Positions 7,637 through 16,121 of a stretch of DNA of 64,000 bases are shown piece after piece. Under the pieces are notes generated by a model. That model saw only the letters and a program-made list of their open reading frames with translations, did no database searches and had not been told where the DNA came from. Where the stretch lies: positions 1 to 64,000 of the forward strand of contig SXSC01000146.1 in NCBI GenBank assembly GCA_005792355.1, given 5' to 3'. The position numbers and the translations under genes were made by a program. The stretch's first letter is position 1; every line of letters starts with the position of its first letter. Source of the stretch: Opitutaceae bacterium. Its GTDB lineage: Bacteria > Verrucomicrobiota > Verrucomicrobiia > Opitutales > Opitutaceae.

Positions 7637-9187
7637 TTACTTCGCAGGCGCGGAGGATTTCGCGTTCGAAATATCCGGACGGCGGGGTTCGGGATCGAAG
7701 AAGCGCGCGCCGGCGCCGGCGCGATCGAAGTCGCCGATGTCGGTGCGGGCTTTCTCGGCGATCGCGAGCAGCCGGGACACGACCTGCGGGTTTTTCGCGG
7801 CGACGTTGTTTCGTTCGCCGATGTCGGCTTCGAGGTCGAAGAGCAGCGGCTCGGCCAGCGCGGCGGTCTCCGCCGGCGCGCCGAAGACGGACCAACGCTC
7901 ATCCTCCGGACGCGACAGATGCAGTTTCCACCGGCCCGCGCGCACGGCCTCGAGCCGCGTGTGGCAGTAATAATAAAACGCCTCGGTCGGACTGGTCGCC
8001 CCCGCGGTGCCGTGGAGAAGCGGGCTGATGTCGCGGCCGTCGATGATGCGGTCCGTCGGCGCGACGGCGCCGGCCAGCTTCGCGAGGGTGGGCAGGAGAT
8101 CGAGCGTGGAGGCCATCTCGTGGCGCGTCGCCCCGGCCGGCACGCGACCGGGCGCGCGCACGATGCACGGCACGCGGAAGCCGCCCTCCCAGCTCGAGGC
8201 CTTGGCGCCGCGCAAGGGGCCGGCGGAGCCGAAATGCGCGCCGCGCTCATCGCGTTGGTTGTAGGGATACCGGAGCTGCCCATTCGGCAGCCGCGTGCGG
8301 GCGTCGTCGGGCGCGGAGAGAGGCCGGTCGAGATACCACGGGCCGTTGTCGCTGGTGAAGATGATGTAGGTGGAGCGGTCCATGCCCTCGGCGCGGAGCG
8401 CCTCCCACAGCCGGCCCACGTTTGAATCGAGTTCCTCGACGGCGTCGCCGTAGAGGCCGGCGGCGGATTTGCCGGCGAAGGCCGGCGTGGCGGCGACGCG
8501 CGTGTGCGGCATCGAGTGCGCGAGATAGACAAAGAACGGGCGATCCTTGCTGCGCCGGATGAAGTTGATCGCCTCGTCGGTGTAGCGCTGCGTCAGCGTG
8601 GACATGTCTGCGCCGGTTTCCTCGACCTTGGTGCCGCGCAGCAGATTCACCGTGGTGTCGTTGCTTGAGGGCGTGCCAAAATACTCGTCGAAGCCCTGAT
8701 GTGGCGGGAGCAGGTCGGGCTCGTAGGCGGTCTGTGAATGCCCGGCGAGGTCCCACTTGCCGTAAGCCGCCGTGGCGTAGCCGCGCGTCTTCAGGATTTC
8801 GGCGATGGTGATCTCCTGCGTGTGGAGTCGCGGGTGATGTTCGACCACGTTCTTCCGTTTCGCCACGCGGAGCGGATAGCAGCCCGTCATGAGCGCGGCG
8901 CGCGACGGCCCGCACACCGGCTGCGCGTAAAAACTGGTGAAGCGCGTGCCCTCGGCTGCGAGGCGGTCCAAATTGGGAGTGCGGATGCGCTTCCCTCCGT
9001 AGGAACCCAAATCGCCGTAGCCGAGATCGTCGGCAAATATGAGGACGACGTTCGGCTTGTCGGCGCGAGCAGGCCCCGGTTGGGCGGCGACGCTGGTGAC
9101 TAGCACAAGACCGAACAGGGCGGCGGCGAAGGCGGCGCGAGGAAGACTCAAGCGTGGAAGGAATTTCGCAGCGGCGAGGGAACTCAT
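7637..9187 (-). CDS. Secreted sulfatase with altered GKWD motif
   Basis: 516 aa from ATG 9187, type I arylsulfatase. A signal peptide (about residues 1-42) is followed by NVVLIFADDLGYGDLG, which supplies metal-binding aspartates. The activation motif CGPSRAALMTG has Cys92 to become formylglycine, SMPH gives a second active-site histidine and TSDNGPW the distal metal ligands. The usual GKWH is GKWD here (Asp146, codon 8750-8752), replacing a histidine normally involved in catalysis; activity may be altered or lost. It starts 7 bp after the stop of the upstream receptor gene, so the two form an operon and probably serve the same sulfated glycan. The longer start at 9226 would lie inside the receptor gene. 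Confidence 0.9.
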   Translation of the reverse strand: MSSLAAAKFLPRLSLPRAAFAAALFGLVLVTSVAAQPGPARADKPNVVLIFADDLGYGDLGSYGGKRIRTPNLDRLAAEGTRFTSFYAQPVCGPSRAALMTGCYPLRVAKRKNVVEHHPRLHTQEITIAEILKTRGYATAAYGKWDLAGHSQTAYEPDLLPPHQGFDEYFGTPSSNDTTVNLLRGTKVEETGADMSTLTQRYTDEAINFIRRSKDRPFFVYLAHSMPHTRVAATPAFAGKSAAGLYGDAVEELDSNVGRLWEALRAEGMDRSTYIIFTSDNGPWYLDRPLSAPDDARTRLPNGQLRYPYNQRDERGAHFGSAGPLRGAKASSWEGGFRVPCIVRAPGRVPAGATRHEMASTLDLLPTLAKLAGAVAPTDRIIDGRDISPLLHGTAGATSPTEAFYYYCHTRLEAVRAGRWKLHLSRPEDERWSVFGAPAETAALAEPLLFDLEADIGERNNVAAKNPQVVSRLLAIAEKARTDIGDFDRAGAGARFFDPEPRRPDISNAKSSAPAK

Positions 9188-9194
9188 GATCGGG

Positions 9195-12100
9195 TCAGAA
9201 CGTGAAGGTGTTCGAGAGAAACGCATCGATGGGATTCGGATTGCGCACGACCGTGACGCGGCCGTCGGGATTGATGATCACCGGGATGTAATCCTTGTTT
9301 CGCACGAGGTTCAACACGTTCAACTGCACCTTCCACCCGATCCGGTTGTTCAACTTGCGCTCATAGCCGAGCATCACATCGCCGTTGATCTGCGCGTCGT
9401 CGTAGAAGGGCCGTTTCAGATCGGGAATCACGACTCCGCCGGTGGCGCTCAGCGTGGGGTAGCCGACCGCCGCCTTGCTCTGCCCGCGGAAAGCCCCGCC
9501 AAATTGAAAACCCCTGAGTCGGCCCGTGGTGAACCGATAGTTGGAGACGAGGTTGACGCGGTATTTTCGCTGCTCGGCCGCGATGGCGCCATCCCGGGCG
9601 AGGACGGCGGTGAGCGCGTTGAACGGGCCGCCCACAAACCGGGACTCGTAGGTGAACGCCTCGGTGCGCGTCACCGAATCGAGCAGGCCGTTGAGCCCCG
9701 ACGCGGCGACTTCCTGCCGATGCAGCCGGGCAACCGCGGCAGCGAGGAGGGCGGTGTCGGACTGCACGGTCTCCTGCTGGGAGAAGTTAAGGGACACATT
9801 CCAACCGGGCGTGATGCGGCCGACGAGTTCCGCCTCATAACCCTTCGCGGTGAAGGAATTCGTGATCGTCGGCCGCTCGACGGGATTCAGCCACGCGCCG
9901 AAGGGCTGCCCGTTCGCCCCGTCCACGAGGTTGAAACGGTTGCCGTGGCTCTTCGCGAGGGAGAAGTTGAGGATCGTATCGTAGATTTGCTGATACGACG
10001 CAAAGCGCGAGACCGCGCCGGCGGGCTGCCCCTGGGCGCCGAGGTATTGCTGGATGGTCAGCGTGCGCGAGTTTTCGTAGGCCCGCTGCAGCATCGTCAC
10101 GATCTCGCCGCCGGCGAGGGCGTTGCCGCCGACGGCGGCGGACACGGCGTCGCTGGAGGTCTCGAAACGATTCAGGCGCAGCGAGAGCGCCCGGTCGCGC
10201 AGCTCGAGCGTGATGCCGTAGTCGCGGGTGCGGCCCACGGGATTGCCCAGCGGGTTCCGCTTGATGTCGTTGCGGGAAATGTCCGCCGTGAAATTTCCGG
10301 ATTCGCTGAAGTGCCCGCTCACGTCGGCCGGCAGCATCTTCGTCCACGGCTTCGGCACGTGGAAGACAACACTCTTGGTGACGGTGTTGCCGCTGTTGGT
10401 CGAGGGGGCGGCGTAGTCGATATCCATGTTTCGGAAGTCCCACTCGCCATTGGCCAGCCGGGCGACGCCCGGGCTCGAGAACGTCCGCGAGATGTCGCGG
10501 CGCACGCCGAGCATCGCGATCACGTGGCCCTTCCAGAAATCCGTCTGCCAGCTCGCGACTTTCGACTCGATCTTCTGGACGGTGTGCTCGCCGTCGTTGA
10601 GCGCGTAGTAAACTTGGAATTCATCCACAAACGTCGGCGTGCGGTTCTGCGAGTTGAGCCGCGGCGCGCCAAAGTGGCTGTAAACCTGGCGATACCGGTC
10701 GCCGTTGCGCGGGACGGGATTGGTCACGTAGTCGGTGATGCGAACCTGATTGGCCGCGGTGAGATTCTGGAGCGACGGCGTGAGGTAATTGACTTGGAGA
10801 ACCTTCATGCGACCTCCGTTCAAGAGCGGGCCGGCGAGAGCGCCCAGGATGTTCGTGCTGGCCCCGGGGACATCGACCCAGACCGGATTGCGAAACAGGT
10901 AGCTGCGGTCGATCTCCTGCGTGCCCCAGAAACCGGTCAGGGTGTGCCGGCCGAGCCACCGCACCACGCCGGATTTTTCCGTGAAATCGAGCCGGTAAAA
11001 CGCCGTCGCCTGCGCGGCCTCGCGCCTCGTCGTCCGGGTGCGCTCGGCCATGTCGTCTCCATTGCCCTGTGACATGACGTAGGCGCGGCCCACGTTGGGA
11101 TTCGGCGAGAGGTCGGGCAGATAGGAGTTGATGTCCACCACGAGCATGTTGCTGCGCGTGTCCGCGTGCACCAACTGGGACCTGTTTTCATACCGCTGCC
11201 GGTCGTAGGCGAATTGAATCCCGCCGCGCCCGCCGGCGAACAACTGATCGAGCGACACGTTCTTGGCGTCAAAGCTCTCGCGGACCCGGCTGCCATCGCC
11301 GGCGACCATGAGCTTGGTGTTGTCGAGGATGCTCCGGTCTTGGACGACCGGGCTCGTGTAGCCCGGCATGAGCCCGAGAAACTCGAGCGGGGCGACGCCG
11401 AGGAAGTCGATTTGCCGCGTGTTGGGCGGCGCCGTCGGACTCAGCAGCTGCCATTGCACGCGCCCGATCACCCCGGCGATCGAAGCGTCGGGAAGCCCGA
11501 CGCTCGCCCGTTGGGCACCGGGGGAATTGTAGGTCACGGGCAGTTGAAAGAACCACGGAGTCAGCCCGGCGTTGGGAATGTTGGCCTCGGTAAACAGGCC
11601 CGTGCGATTGTCCACGATGAGCTTCGGCACGTAGCCGCCGTTGCCCACCCACGCGATCCGGGCGGGCAACGCGCCATCGTTGAGCGACCGGACGGCGGCG
11701 GCGGAATGAGGCGGCGCCGAAAACCACGGCGTGATTCCATCCAGCGGCGGGACGATATTGGGCGGGTTGGCGACGGTCCGGCCAAACTCGCCATTGGCCT
11801 TGAGGGTGAGCGGCCCGAGGATTCCGGAGCGCTTGTTCTCGAAAATGACGGCCTTCAGCGCGAGGTAAAGGCGATCAACGTCTTCAAAGGCCGGCCGCTG
11901 CTGGAACTCGGTCGTCTCCTGAAGTCCGGCGATTCGCAGCGCGACGCGATTCGGCACTAGGACGAAATTGAAATCCACGTTCTCGCGATGCGAGCTGCGC
12001 AGGCCCGCGCGGACGGTGGCCTCACCGAAATTTCCGTAGGTCTCCGCCGGCTTGACGCTGTTGTCGATGATGCCGCCGACCTCGCCGATGCCGAAGAGCA

Positions 12101-12626
12101 AGGCGTTCGGCCCGCGGCTGATCGTCACGCGATCCGTGTTGAAGCTGTCGAAGGGGATGTCGGTGAGGAAAAATCCGCGCGTGATCGAGGCCCTCGCCAA
12201 GCCGCGCACGCGCTGGCCGCTGCTCTGCGGGGTCGTGCGCTCGGCGGTGACGTCGAAATGCTGCGCGCCTCCGGTCAGGCCGCCGCCGGCAAAATTTCCC
12301 TGCACGCCCGACACCTCCATGCTGGCCGTGAAAGCGAGGACGGACGCCGCATCGGTCGCGCCCATGTCGGTGAAAAAATCCCTGGTCAAAACCGAGACCG
12401 GTGCGCCGACATCGCGGAGCGGGGTGTTGAGCCGGGAGCCCGCGAGGGTGCTGGTCGCCTGATAGCCGCGGTCGGTGCCGGCGGAAACGGTGAACGGGCT
12501 CAGTTCGATGACGGTCTCTTTTGGCTTTTCGTTTTTCGTCGCATCGGGAGTTTCGGCGGCTCGGGATGTGGGGGCGAATACCGATGCAAGCGCGAGAATG
12601 ACGGCAGTGGACTGGGGATGATTCAT
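9195..12626 (-). CDS. TonB-dependent outer-membrane receptor, 1143 aa
   Basis: Outer-membrane importer energised by TonB, probably for a glycan or its fragments. A signal peptide spans residues 1-23, followed by a conserved ELSPFTVSAG box typical of Opitutaceae receptors. The plug domain follows (VSVLTRDFFTDMGATDAASV, then RVTISRGPNALLFGIGEVGG), then a long beta-barrel ending in the classical terminal phenylalanine (SNTFTF). At 1143 residues it is at the long end of the family. The sulfatase gene follows 7 bp downstream. Upstream lies a 65-bp block (12721-12785) shared with the promoter of the second sulfatase/receptor operon, which suggests common control, plausibly by the AraC protein at 17801. 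Confidence 0.92.
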   Translation of the reverse strand: MNHPQSTAVILALASVFAPTSRAAETPDATKNEKPKETVIELSPFTVSAGTDRGYQATSTLAGSRLNTPLRDVGAPVSVLTRDFFTDMGATDAASVLAFTASMEVSGVQGNFAGGGLTGGAQHFDVTAERTTPQSSGQRVRGLARASITRGFFLTDIPFDSFNTDRVTISRGPNALLFGIGEVGGIIDNSVKPAETYGNFGEATVRAGLRSSHRENVDFNFVLVPNRVALRIAGLQETTEFQQRPAFEDVDRLYLALKAVIFENKRSGILGPLTLKANGEFGRTVANPPNIVPPLDGITPWFSAPPHSAAAVRSLNDGALPARIAWVGNGGYVPKLIVDNRTGLFTEANIPNAGLTPWFFQLPVTYNSPGAQRASVGLPDASIAGVIGRVQWQLLSPTAPPNTRQIDFLGVAPLEFLGLMPGYTSPVVQDRSILDNTKLMVAGDGSRVRESFDAKNVSLDQLFAGGRGGIQFAYDRQRYENRSQLVHADTRSNMLVVDINSYLPDLSPNPNVGRAYVMSQGNGDDMAERTRTTRREAAQATAFYRLDFTEKSGVVRWLGRHTLTGFWGTQEIDRSYLFRNPVWVDVPGASTNILGALAGPLLNGGRMKVLQVNYLTPSLQNLTAANQVRITDYVTNPVPRNGDRYRQVYSHFGAPRLNSQNRTPTFVDEFQVYYALNDGEHTVQKIESKVASWQTDFWKGHVIAMLGVRRDISRTFSSPGVARLANGEWDFRNMDIDYAAPSTNSGNTVTKSVVFHVPKPWTKMLPADVSGHFSESGNFTADISRNDIKRNPLGNPVGRTRDYGITLELRDRALSLRLNRFETSSDAVSAAVGGNALAGGEIVTMLQRAYENSRTLTIQQYLGAQGQPAGAVSRFASYQQIYDTILNFSLAKSHGNRFNLVDGANGQPFGAWLNPVERPTITNSFTAKGYEAELVGRITPGWNVSLNFSQQETVQSDTALLAAAVARLHRQEVAASGLNGLLDSVTRTEAFTYESRFVGGPFNALTAVLARDGAIAAEQRKYRVNLVSNYRFTTGRLRGFQFGGAFRGQSKAAVGYPTLSATGGVVIPDLKRPFYDDAQINGDVMLGYERKLNNRIGWKVQLNVLNLVRNKDYIPVIINPDGRVTVVRNPNPIDAFLSNTFTF

Positions 12627-12720
12627 GGGAGACGGCGCGGTCTGAGAGGGTTGGGGGACCTAAAAACAGCAAGGCTCGGGCACACGAGGGGGCGGCAGAT
12701 TGGCGAGGCGCAATGATTAG

Positions 12721-12785
12721 TCGCGCATCCACGATTCGATGGAAAGCCCGCGACTAGCACCACCGCACGACGATTATCCACATCG
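12721..12785 (-). promoter_or_regulatory. 65-bp upstream block shared with 17672-17736
   Basis: It aligns without gaps to 17672-17736. The first 14 bp (TCGCGCATCCACGA on the plus strand) are identical, then GAAAGCC, CACCA, CACGA and TTNTCCAC are identical at the same spacing. It lies 95 bp before the receptor start at 12626. Shared position before two receptor/sulfatase operons suggests an activator-binding region. The rest of the 12627-12975 gap holds only the hairpin at 12883-12903. Confidence 0.6.
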
Positions 12786-12882
12786 ATTACGCGGGCGTAT
12801 GTGCGCTGCATGGGTGTGATGCCAACGTCTCCTCATTTTCAGGCGATTGTCCGAGGTAGGGACCGACCTCCGGACGGTCCGC

Positions 12883-12903
12883 GGCCCGCTCGGAGAGCGG
12901 GCC
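12883..12903. terminator. GC-rich 8-bp hairpin between two receptor genes
   Basis: GGCCCGCT (12883-12890) pairs with AGCGGGCC (12896-12903) across a 5-nt loop. It sits about 70 bp after the stop of the receptor gene ending at 12976. There is no T-run, so it could be a factor-dependent terminator or a dispersed repeat. Confidence 0.4.
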
Positions 12904-12975
12904 CTACCGGCGCTGGCGAGCCAAAAGAGTTAACTCCGGCCTTCACTGGGGCGCCGGATGGAGTCGGGGCGGAAT

Positions 12976-15936
12976 TCAGAATTTCCCCTGCACGCCGAAG
13001 TTGAATCGCCGCGAGCCGGCCCAGACCGCGCTGGCGAACTGCCGGTCGCCGACGCCGAGCAACTGGAAAGCGGGCTGCTCGGTGATGTTGTCGATTGCGA
13101 AGAAGAATTCGTAGGACTTGCGCCAGCGATAGCCGAAATTCACATCGACCTTTTCGCGGCGCGCGTTGGTGGTGCCGAGCGCGGGATTGGCTGTGGTGCC
13201 GACGGGAAACGCCGCCTGCTGGTTGTAGCGTGCGAGGGCGTAGAATCGGCCCTTGGCGTACTCGCCGACGATGTTCCACGCCCGGGGGATGAAGCCGGGA
13301 ACCTGGCCGGTGCCCAGCCGCGAGCCGGTCCCGAAATCGCCTTCCGCGCTCAGCACGGTGATGTTGCCTTTGAACGTAAAGAGTCCGATCGAACGCGGGA
13401 TGAAATTGAGCTGGCGCACGAGGTTGAACTCGACGCCCTGCACCTTGGCGTCGCCGCCGTTGACCTGGGAGTTGAGTTGATAGCCGACGTATTGGTCGCC
13501 GAGCGGAAACCCGGGCTGCACGGTGCCGATCTGGCCGACAATGTAGTCGGCGATGTCCTTGCGGAACAGGCCAAAGGAGATGAGGCCCGCCGGCTCGGTG
13601 TAGTATTCGAGACTCAGGTCGTAGCTGTCGGCGAACTGCGGGCGCAGACCGGAGTTGTTCGTCGTCACGACGCGAGTGTCGTCGTTGACGGTGGTGTTGG
13701 GCACAATGGCGCCGAAGCCCGGACGACCGATGCCGGTGGAGTAGCTGGCGCGGAGTTGAAGATTGGGCATGAACCGATAGAGGGCATGCACGCTCGGAAA
13801 CGCGTTCCGATATTCGCTCGAGCGCGAGACATTCCGGTAGTTGTTAATGGCGCGCTGGAGCGGATCGGGGATCTGGGCGGCCGTTGCCTGGACCGGATTG
13901 GTGAACACGCCGGTCCCGGTGACCTTGGTTTTTTCCCAACGCACGCCGCCGAGCAGTTGGAATTTATTCCAGTTCGTCTCCGCCATGACGTAGCCGGCGG
14001 AGACTCTTTCATCGACGTCGAAGTTGGTCGAACGCGCGCGGACGGCGTTGCCATAGACATCGTCGATCCAGAGCTGGGGCTGCTGCAAGAAACTCCCGTT
14101 CACGTCGGCATAGTTGAACATGAAGGGACGGCGGTTGCCGGCGTCGCTGTAACCGGAGATGGCCGGGCCGGTGTTCACAAAGCGGCTGAGCCGGTCGTCG
14201 ATCCGGCCGGTGGCGGCATTCACGCCGGCCACGCCGTCCTCGCCGACGAAGTTGCGCATGTTGTTCGCGAACGTGTTGAGCCGGCTTTGGTTGTTCCGGT
14301 TCACGCCGGCCTTGAGCTTCGTCGGCAGCGTCCACGCGAATTCGCGTTTGATGTCGAGGCGCGCGCCCTCGCGGATATCGTCGCGCAACTGGAAGAACTG
14401 GGAGGCCGCGAGGGTGTAGTTGTCCGGATTGTAGAGCGCGTCGGGGTTGGCGCTGGTGAACCGGGCGATGGGAAAGCGCATGTCCCGGGTGGAGTCGATG
14501 ACGTAGGACGGGCGGAGCGCGGTCAGCAACGTGGCGGTGAGCCCGCCGTATTTCATCACGCCCGCGTCGCCGCCCTCGCGGCGGATGTTGCGGAGGCGGG
14601 CCTTGGAGTGAAACACGCTGTAGTTGATCTCCCACGGATCGAGGCGATGCCTGCCCTCAAACGAGAGTGAGTCGGCGCGCGTGTAGGGATGCTCGCTGTT
14701 GTGGCCAATCTGCATGTTGGCGGTGGAATAGGCGCGCATCGCGGGCGTCCAGTTCGCCGCCGTGACCGCACCGGAGTGCGTGGTGAAGACGGTCTCGGTA
14801 AATTCGGTCCAGTTGTCGTGCTTGTATTTCAGCGCGAACTCGTGGGCGCTGCCGCGCCGGTGGTCGAGGGTCACCGACCAATTCTTCCGGTAGCGAAAGC
14901 GATCGTTCTCGAAATTCTGATTGGTCGTGGGCAGCGGGCCGAACGTCGCGTTGTTGACGATATTCTGCGTCGAGCGGAGTTGGTTGGTCGTCTCCTTGTT
15001 GAAGCCGGCGGTGGCATACACGCCCCAGTTGCGCCTGGCCCCGAAGGTGTCGTGGTAGGTCAGTTGCAGATTCGGAGTGACCCGATTGTCGAAGCCGCTG
15101 CGCGTGGTCACAAACTGGCCGCCCAGGCGGTATTCGAAGTTCGCGGCCGACTGAGGATAGTCGAGGGCGCTGCGCTGGATCAGGTTCACCATGCCGCCGA
15201 TCGCATCGGCCGCGCGGTCCGGCGTGATGGCTTTGATGACCTCGGCGGACTTGATGTTGTTGGTGTTGGTCGTGGAGAGAATTGACGAGCGGTCGTTGGT
15301 GGAGCCGTTGATCGAGGGCGTGGCGAAGGCGTTGCCGTCGAGCTGAATGTTGTTCAACGAGGAACCCATGCCACGGATGGATACGCGGTCCGCTTCGTTG
15401 AAGAAGATGGAACCGTGCACGCCGGGGAGGAGTTGGAGCAGCTCGGCGGGATTGTCGTTGTTGAGCATGCCGTAGGCCGCGATATCGACGACGTTCTTCA
15501 CGTTGGGCGCGTGGCGCTGTTCGGTGACGGCGAGGGCATCGGCGTTGCGGTTGGTCACGACCGAGAAGGCGCCCATGATGAGCACGTCCTCGCTGAGTGC
15601 GGTGGTGACCGACGTCGCTTGCCCGGCGGTCACGGTCACGCGGGCGGTGGCGGGAGTCATGCCCGTGTAGGCGATGCGGAGCGAATACTCGCCGGGAGCC
15701 ATCGCGCCGAGGTCGAATTCGCCGCGGCGGTCAGTCGTCGTAGCACGGTTGATATTGTCGATCGTGACCGTGGCTCCTTCGAGATAGGCGCCGCCGCCGG
15801 TGTTGGTGACGACGCCGGTGATGCGGCCGGTGTTTGGCTGGGCTCCGGCGAACGACACGATGAGGACGGCGAGCAGTGAAGCGACCGCTGGACGGAGGAG
15901 GGCCTGCGCTCGGAGAAATGAAGTGTGGATTTTCAT
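12976..15936 (-). CDS. TonB-dependent receptor with carboxypeptidase-regulatory-like domain
   Basis: 986 aa from ATG 15936; the frame is open further upstream to 16125 but that part lacks protein character. A signal peptide (to about residue 32) precedes a ~75-residue CarboxypepD_reg-like sandwich (GRITGVVTNTGGGAYLEGAT, then DRRGEFDLGAMAPGEYSLRI). The plug follows (VSIRGMGSSLNNIQLDGNA, IKSAEVIKAITPDRAADAIG) and then the barrel, ending NFGVQGKF with terminal Phe. Plug details resemble the TonB-Xanth-Caul type of glycan receptors. It lies 185 bp downstream of the sulfatase at 16122-17621 on the same strand and is probably in its operon. Confidence 0.92.
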   Translation of the reverse strand: MKIHTSFLRAQALLRPAVASLLAVLIVSFAGAQPNTGRITGVVTNTGGGAYLEGATVTIDNINRATTTDRRGEFDLGAMAPGEYSLRIAYTGMTPATARVTVTAGQATSVTTALSEDVLIMGAFSVVTNRNADALAVTEQRHAPNVKNVVDIAAYGMLNNDNPAELLQLLPGVHGSIFFNEADRVSIRGMGSSLNNIQLDGNAFATPSINGSTNDRSSILSTTNTNNIKSAEVIKAITPDRAADAIGGMVNLIQRSALDYPQSAANFEYRLGGQFVTTRSGFDNRVTPNLQLTYHDTFGARRNWGVYATAGFNKETTNQLRSTQNIVNNATFGPLPTTNQNFENDRFRYRKNWSVTLDHRRGSAHEFALKYKHDNWTEFTETVFTTHSGAVTAANWTPAMRAYSTANMQIGHNSEHPYTRADSLSFEGRHRLDPWEINYSVFHSKARLRNIRREGGDAGVMKYGGLTATLLTALRPSYVIDSTRDMRFPIARFTSANPDALYNPDNYTLAASQFFQLRDDIREGARLDIKREFAWTLPTKLKAGVNRNNQSRLNTFANNMRNFVGEDGVAGVNAATGRIDDRLSRFVNTGPAISGYSDAGNRRPFMFNYADVNGSFLQQPQLWIDDVYGNAVRARSTNFDVDERVSAGYVMAETNWNKFQLLGGVRWEKTKVTGTGVFTNPVQATAAQIPDPLQRAINNYRNVSRSSEYRNAFPSVHALYRFMPNLQLRASYSTGIGRPGFGAIVPNTTVNDDTRVVTTNNSGLRPQFADSYDLSLEYYTEPAGLISFGLFRKDIADYIVGQIGTVQPGFPLGDQYVGYQLNSQVNGGDAKVQGVEFNLVRQLNFIPRSIGLFTFKGNITVLSAEGDFGTGSRLGTGQVPGFIPRAWNIVGEYAKGRFYALARYNQQAAFPVGTTANPALGTTNARREKVDVNFGYRWRKSYEFFFAIDNITEQPAFQLLGVGDRQFASAVWAGSRRFNFGVQGKF

Positions 15937-16121
15937 AGTGATTCTTGACGAAAAACGGGTGGGAGGAGCCAACGAAACTGCGGTGCGGGACGGCGGCTTC
16001 GCGGACGCTGAAGATTTCATGCTTGTTGGTCCGATACCCCTTCGGCGTGGTTGGGAGCACGAAACTGCCCGGGGAGTGCACGCGTCCCGCGTGCCGGCTC
16101 GGGCGTCTCGCCCGGGGCTTC

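Noticed and set aside
9039-11072. 677-codon plus-strand frame antisense to the first receptor
   Set aside because: Composition is that of a reverse-complement shadow of a TonB receptor (Asp, Val, Arg, Gly rich); the minus-strand frame has clear plug and barrel motifs.
12883-12903. Hairpin considered as a Rho-independent terminator
   Set aside because: No T-run follows on either strand, so it is listed only as a weak terminator or dispersed repeat.
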